A stretch of DNA of 12,784 bases from an uncultured Lentisphaeria bacterium (GTDB lineage Bacteria > Verrucomicrobiota > Lentisphaeria > JABSQK01 > CAJWLW01): the NCBI GenBank assembly GCA_913042885.1, contig CAJWLW010000112.1, positions 1 to 12,784 on the forward strand, read 5' to 3'. Position numbers and translations under genes: made by a program. Under the pieces are notes generated by a model. That model had not been told where the DNA came from and searched no databases. It saw only the letters and a program-made list of their open reading frames with translations. Below are positions 11,836 through 12,784 of the stretch, piece after piece (positions within the stretch are counted from its first letter, which is position 1; each line of letters starts with the position of its first letter).

Positions 11836-12784
11836 ATGGCGCGATACGCATCGCCGGAGCAGATCAAAACAGGCGTTGTCGGCTACGGCGGCGCCTTCGA
11901 AATGGGCAAACTCCATCTGCTGGAAATGCAGTCGAATGGCATGATCCCGACCGCCGTGGCAGAGCTTGACACCGAGCGCCTGGCCGTCGCCGAAACAGAT
12001 TTTCCCGGCATCGAGACCTACAGCACAGTCGAAAGTATGCTGGCCGAGTCCGACGTCAATTTTATCACCGTGATCACGCCGCACAACACCCATGCCCCCA
12101 TCGCTCTGCAGTGCCTCGAAGCCGGTCGCCATGTCTGCTGTGAAAAACCATTGGCTCTGACAACCGAAGAATGCGAAAGCATGATGGCTGCGGCCGAAGC
12201 AAGAGGTCTCATGCTGACAGCGTATCACAATCGCCATTGGGACGGCTGCATCCTCAAGGCTCTGCAGAATATCCGGGAAGACGGTATCATCGGGAAAGTG
12301 TGCCGCATCGAAGCGCAGATAGGCGGCCACGGATGCCCGGGCGACTGGTGGCGTTCGAGCAAGTCGATTTCCGGCGGCATCTTGTACGATTGGGGCGCGC
12401 ACTTCACGGAGTATGCCCTGCAGCTTATGGACGATGACATCGTCGAGGTCTCCGGCTATGCCACCCATGGCCACTGGGCCATGCAGACTCCTTGGAAGGA
12501 CGACACCATCGAAGACGAAGCCATGGCGATGGTGCGGTTCAAGCGCGGCGGCATTTACATGCTGCGCGTCTCCCACCTCGAGAGTAACCCGCATCCCTAT
12601 TACATGAAGGTGACGGGTACACTCGGCTGCTACGAATTCAGTCCGCATGGCAAGTATCGAATCACAACGCAGGAAGACGGTGAAGTGGTTGTCCGTGAAG
12701 GCGACGAACCGGAACGTGAAGCCTGGCGTTTCTACAAGAACGTCACCAACCATCTGGTAAATGACGAACCCCTGATAATCACCG
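11836..12784 (+). CDS. Gfo/Idh/MocA family oxidoreductase, 3' truncated by the window edge
   Basis: The frame is open from the ATG at 11836 to the last base, giving 316 visible residues; most of the protein is probably present, since family members often have 330-400. The ribosome site GGAG (11826-11829) lies 6 nt upstream. Visible motifs are VVGYGGAFEMGKLHL (14-28, a Rossmann loop variant), CCEKPLAL (101-108) and HNRHWDG (131-137). The stretch SGGILYDWGAHFTEY (179-193) carries the usual D-x-G-x-H catalytic block. It is clearly different from the tandem pair at 2665-4683: it lacks the ALHPH motif and has the more classical GGxxxDxGxH form. It therefore belongs to another subfamily and is not a third duplicate. 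No signal peptide is seen. The gene is divergent from the BNR gene. Substrate is unknown. Confidence 0.9.
   Translation, partial: MARYASPEQIKTGVVGYGGAFEMGKLHLLEMQSNGMIPTAVAELDTERLAVAETDFPGIETYSTVESMLAESDVNFITVITPHNTHAPIALQCLEAGRHVCCEKPLALTTEECESMMAAAEARGLMLTAYHNRHWDGCILKALQNIREDGIIGKVCRIEAQIGGHGCPGDWWRSSKSISGGILYDWGAHFTEYALQLMDDDIVEVSGYATHGHWAMQTPWKDDTIEDEAMAMVRFKRGGIYMLRVSHLESNPHPYYMKVTGTLGCYEFSPHGKYRITTQEDGEVVVREGDEPEREAWRFYKNVTNHLVNDEPLIIT

Noticed and set aside
11752..12753. A 333-codon minus-strand frame opposite the third dehydrogenase
   Set aside because: The sense frame is open to the window end with a Rossmann motif, EKP and D-x-G-x-H blocks. The antisense frame is a shadow.
1..12784. 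Mobile-element, phage, defence-system, tRNA or CRISPR content
   Set aside because: I saw no transposase, integrase, direct-repeat array, tRNA-like cloverleaf or defence-family motif on either strand, by eye only.

Overview
The window is a GC-rich (about 60% by eye), densely coded bacterial segment with clear Shine-Dalgarno sites ahead of most genes. It holds twelve protein genes and no RNA genes, CRISPR arrays, insertion sequences or transposases that I could find. The content (PhyH-type oxygenases, Gfo/Idh/MocA dehydrogenases, a TIM-barrel sugar isomerase, a sulfatase-fold enzyme, a sulfotransferase, a rhamnosidase and a BNR-repeat protein) is typical of accessory carbohydrate loci in free-living Gram-negative heterotrophs such as Planctomycetes, Proteobacteria and related groups. 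The sequence alone does not fix the phylum.

Layout. (1) 1-573: the 3' end of a sialate O-acetylesterase-like SGNH hydrolase. (2) 813-1631 (+) and 1703-2551 (-): two convergent phytanoyl-CoA dioxygenase (PhyH) family genes. The first has the full H-x-D...H iron triad; the second appears to have H-x-G in its place. (3) 2665-10435 (+): a probable seven-gene operon with a good sigma70-like promoter in front. It encodes two tandem, equal-length Gfo/Idh/MocA paralogues, a TIM-barrel isomerase/epimerase, a sulfatase-fold hydrolase with Thr at the nucleophile position, a sulfotransferase, L-rhamnose mutarotase (rhaM) and a GH78-like alpha-L-rhamnosidase. (4) 10512-11711 (-): a five-Asp-box BNR/sialidase-fold protein. 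(5) 11836 to the window end (+): a third, more distant Gfo/Idh/MocA dehydrogenase, cut by the window edge. No gap exceeds about 240 bp.

How it may work together (inference). None of the complete hydrolases has a recognisable signal peptide, so the locus looks like cytoplasmic processing of small imported rhamnosides. GH78 enzymes invert and release beta-L-rhamnose, which RhaM would equilibrate with the alpha anomer. The paired dehydrogenases plus TIM-barrel protein resemble known oxidation/isomerisation or oxidation/elimination modules for sugars. The adjoining sulfatase-fold enzyme and sulfotransferase suggest that a sulfate or phosphate ester on the substrate is removed, moved or added. No transporter, regulator or rhamnose kinase/aldolase lies inside the window, so substrate and control remain open. 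The most unusual points are the H-x-G PhyH protein, the non-formylglycine sulfatase fold sharing an operon with a sulfotransferase, the Lys replacing the first metal-ligand Glu in the TIM-barrel protein, and a set of CAGGC/GCCTG palindromes at gene ends.
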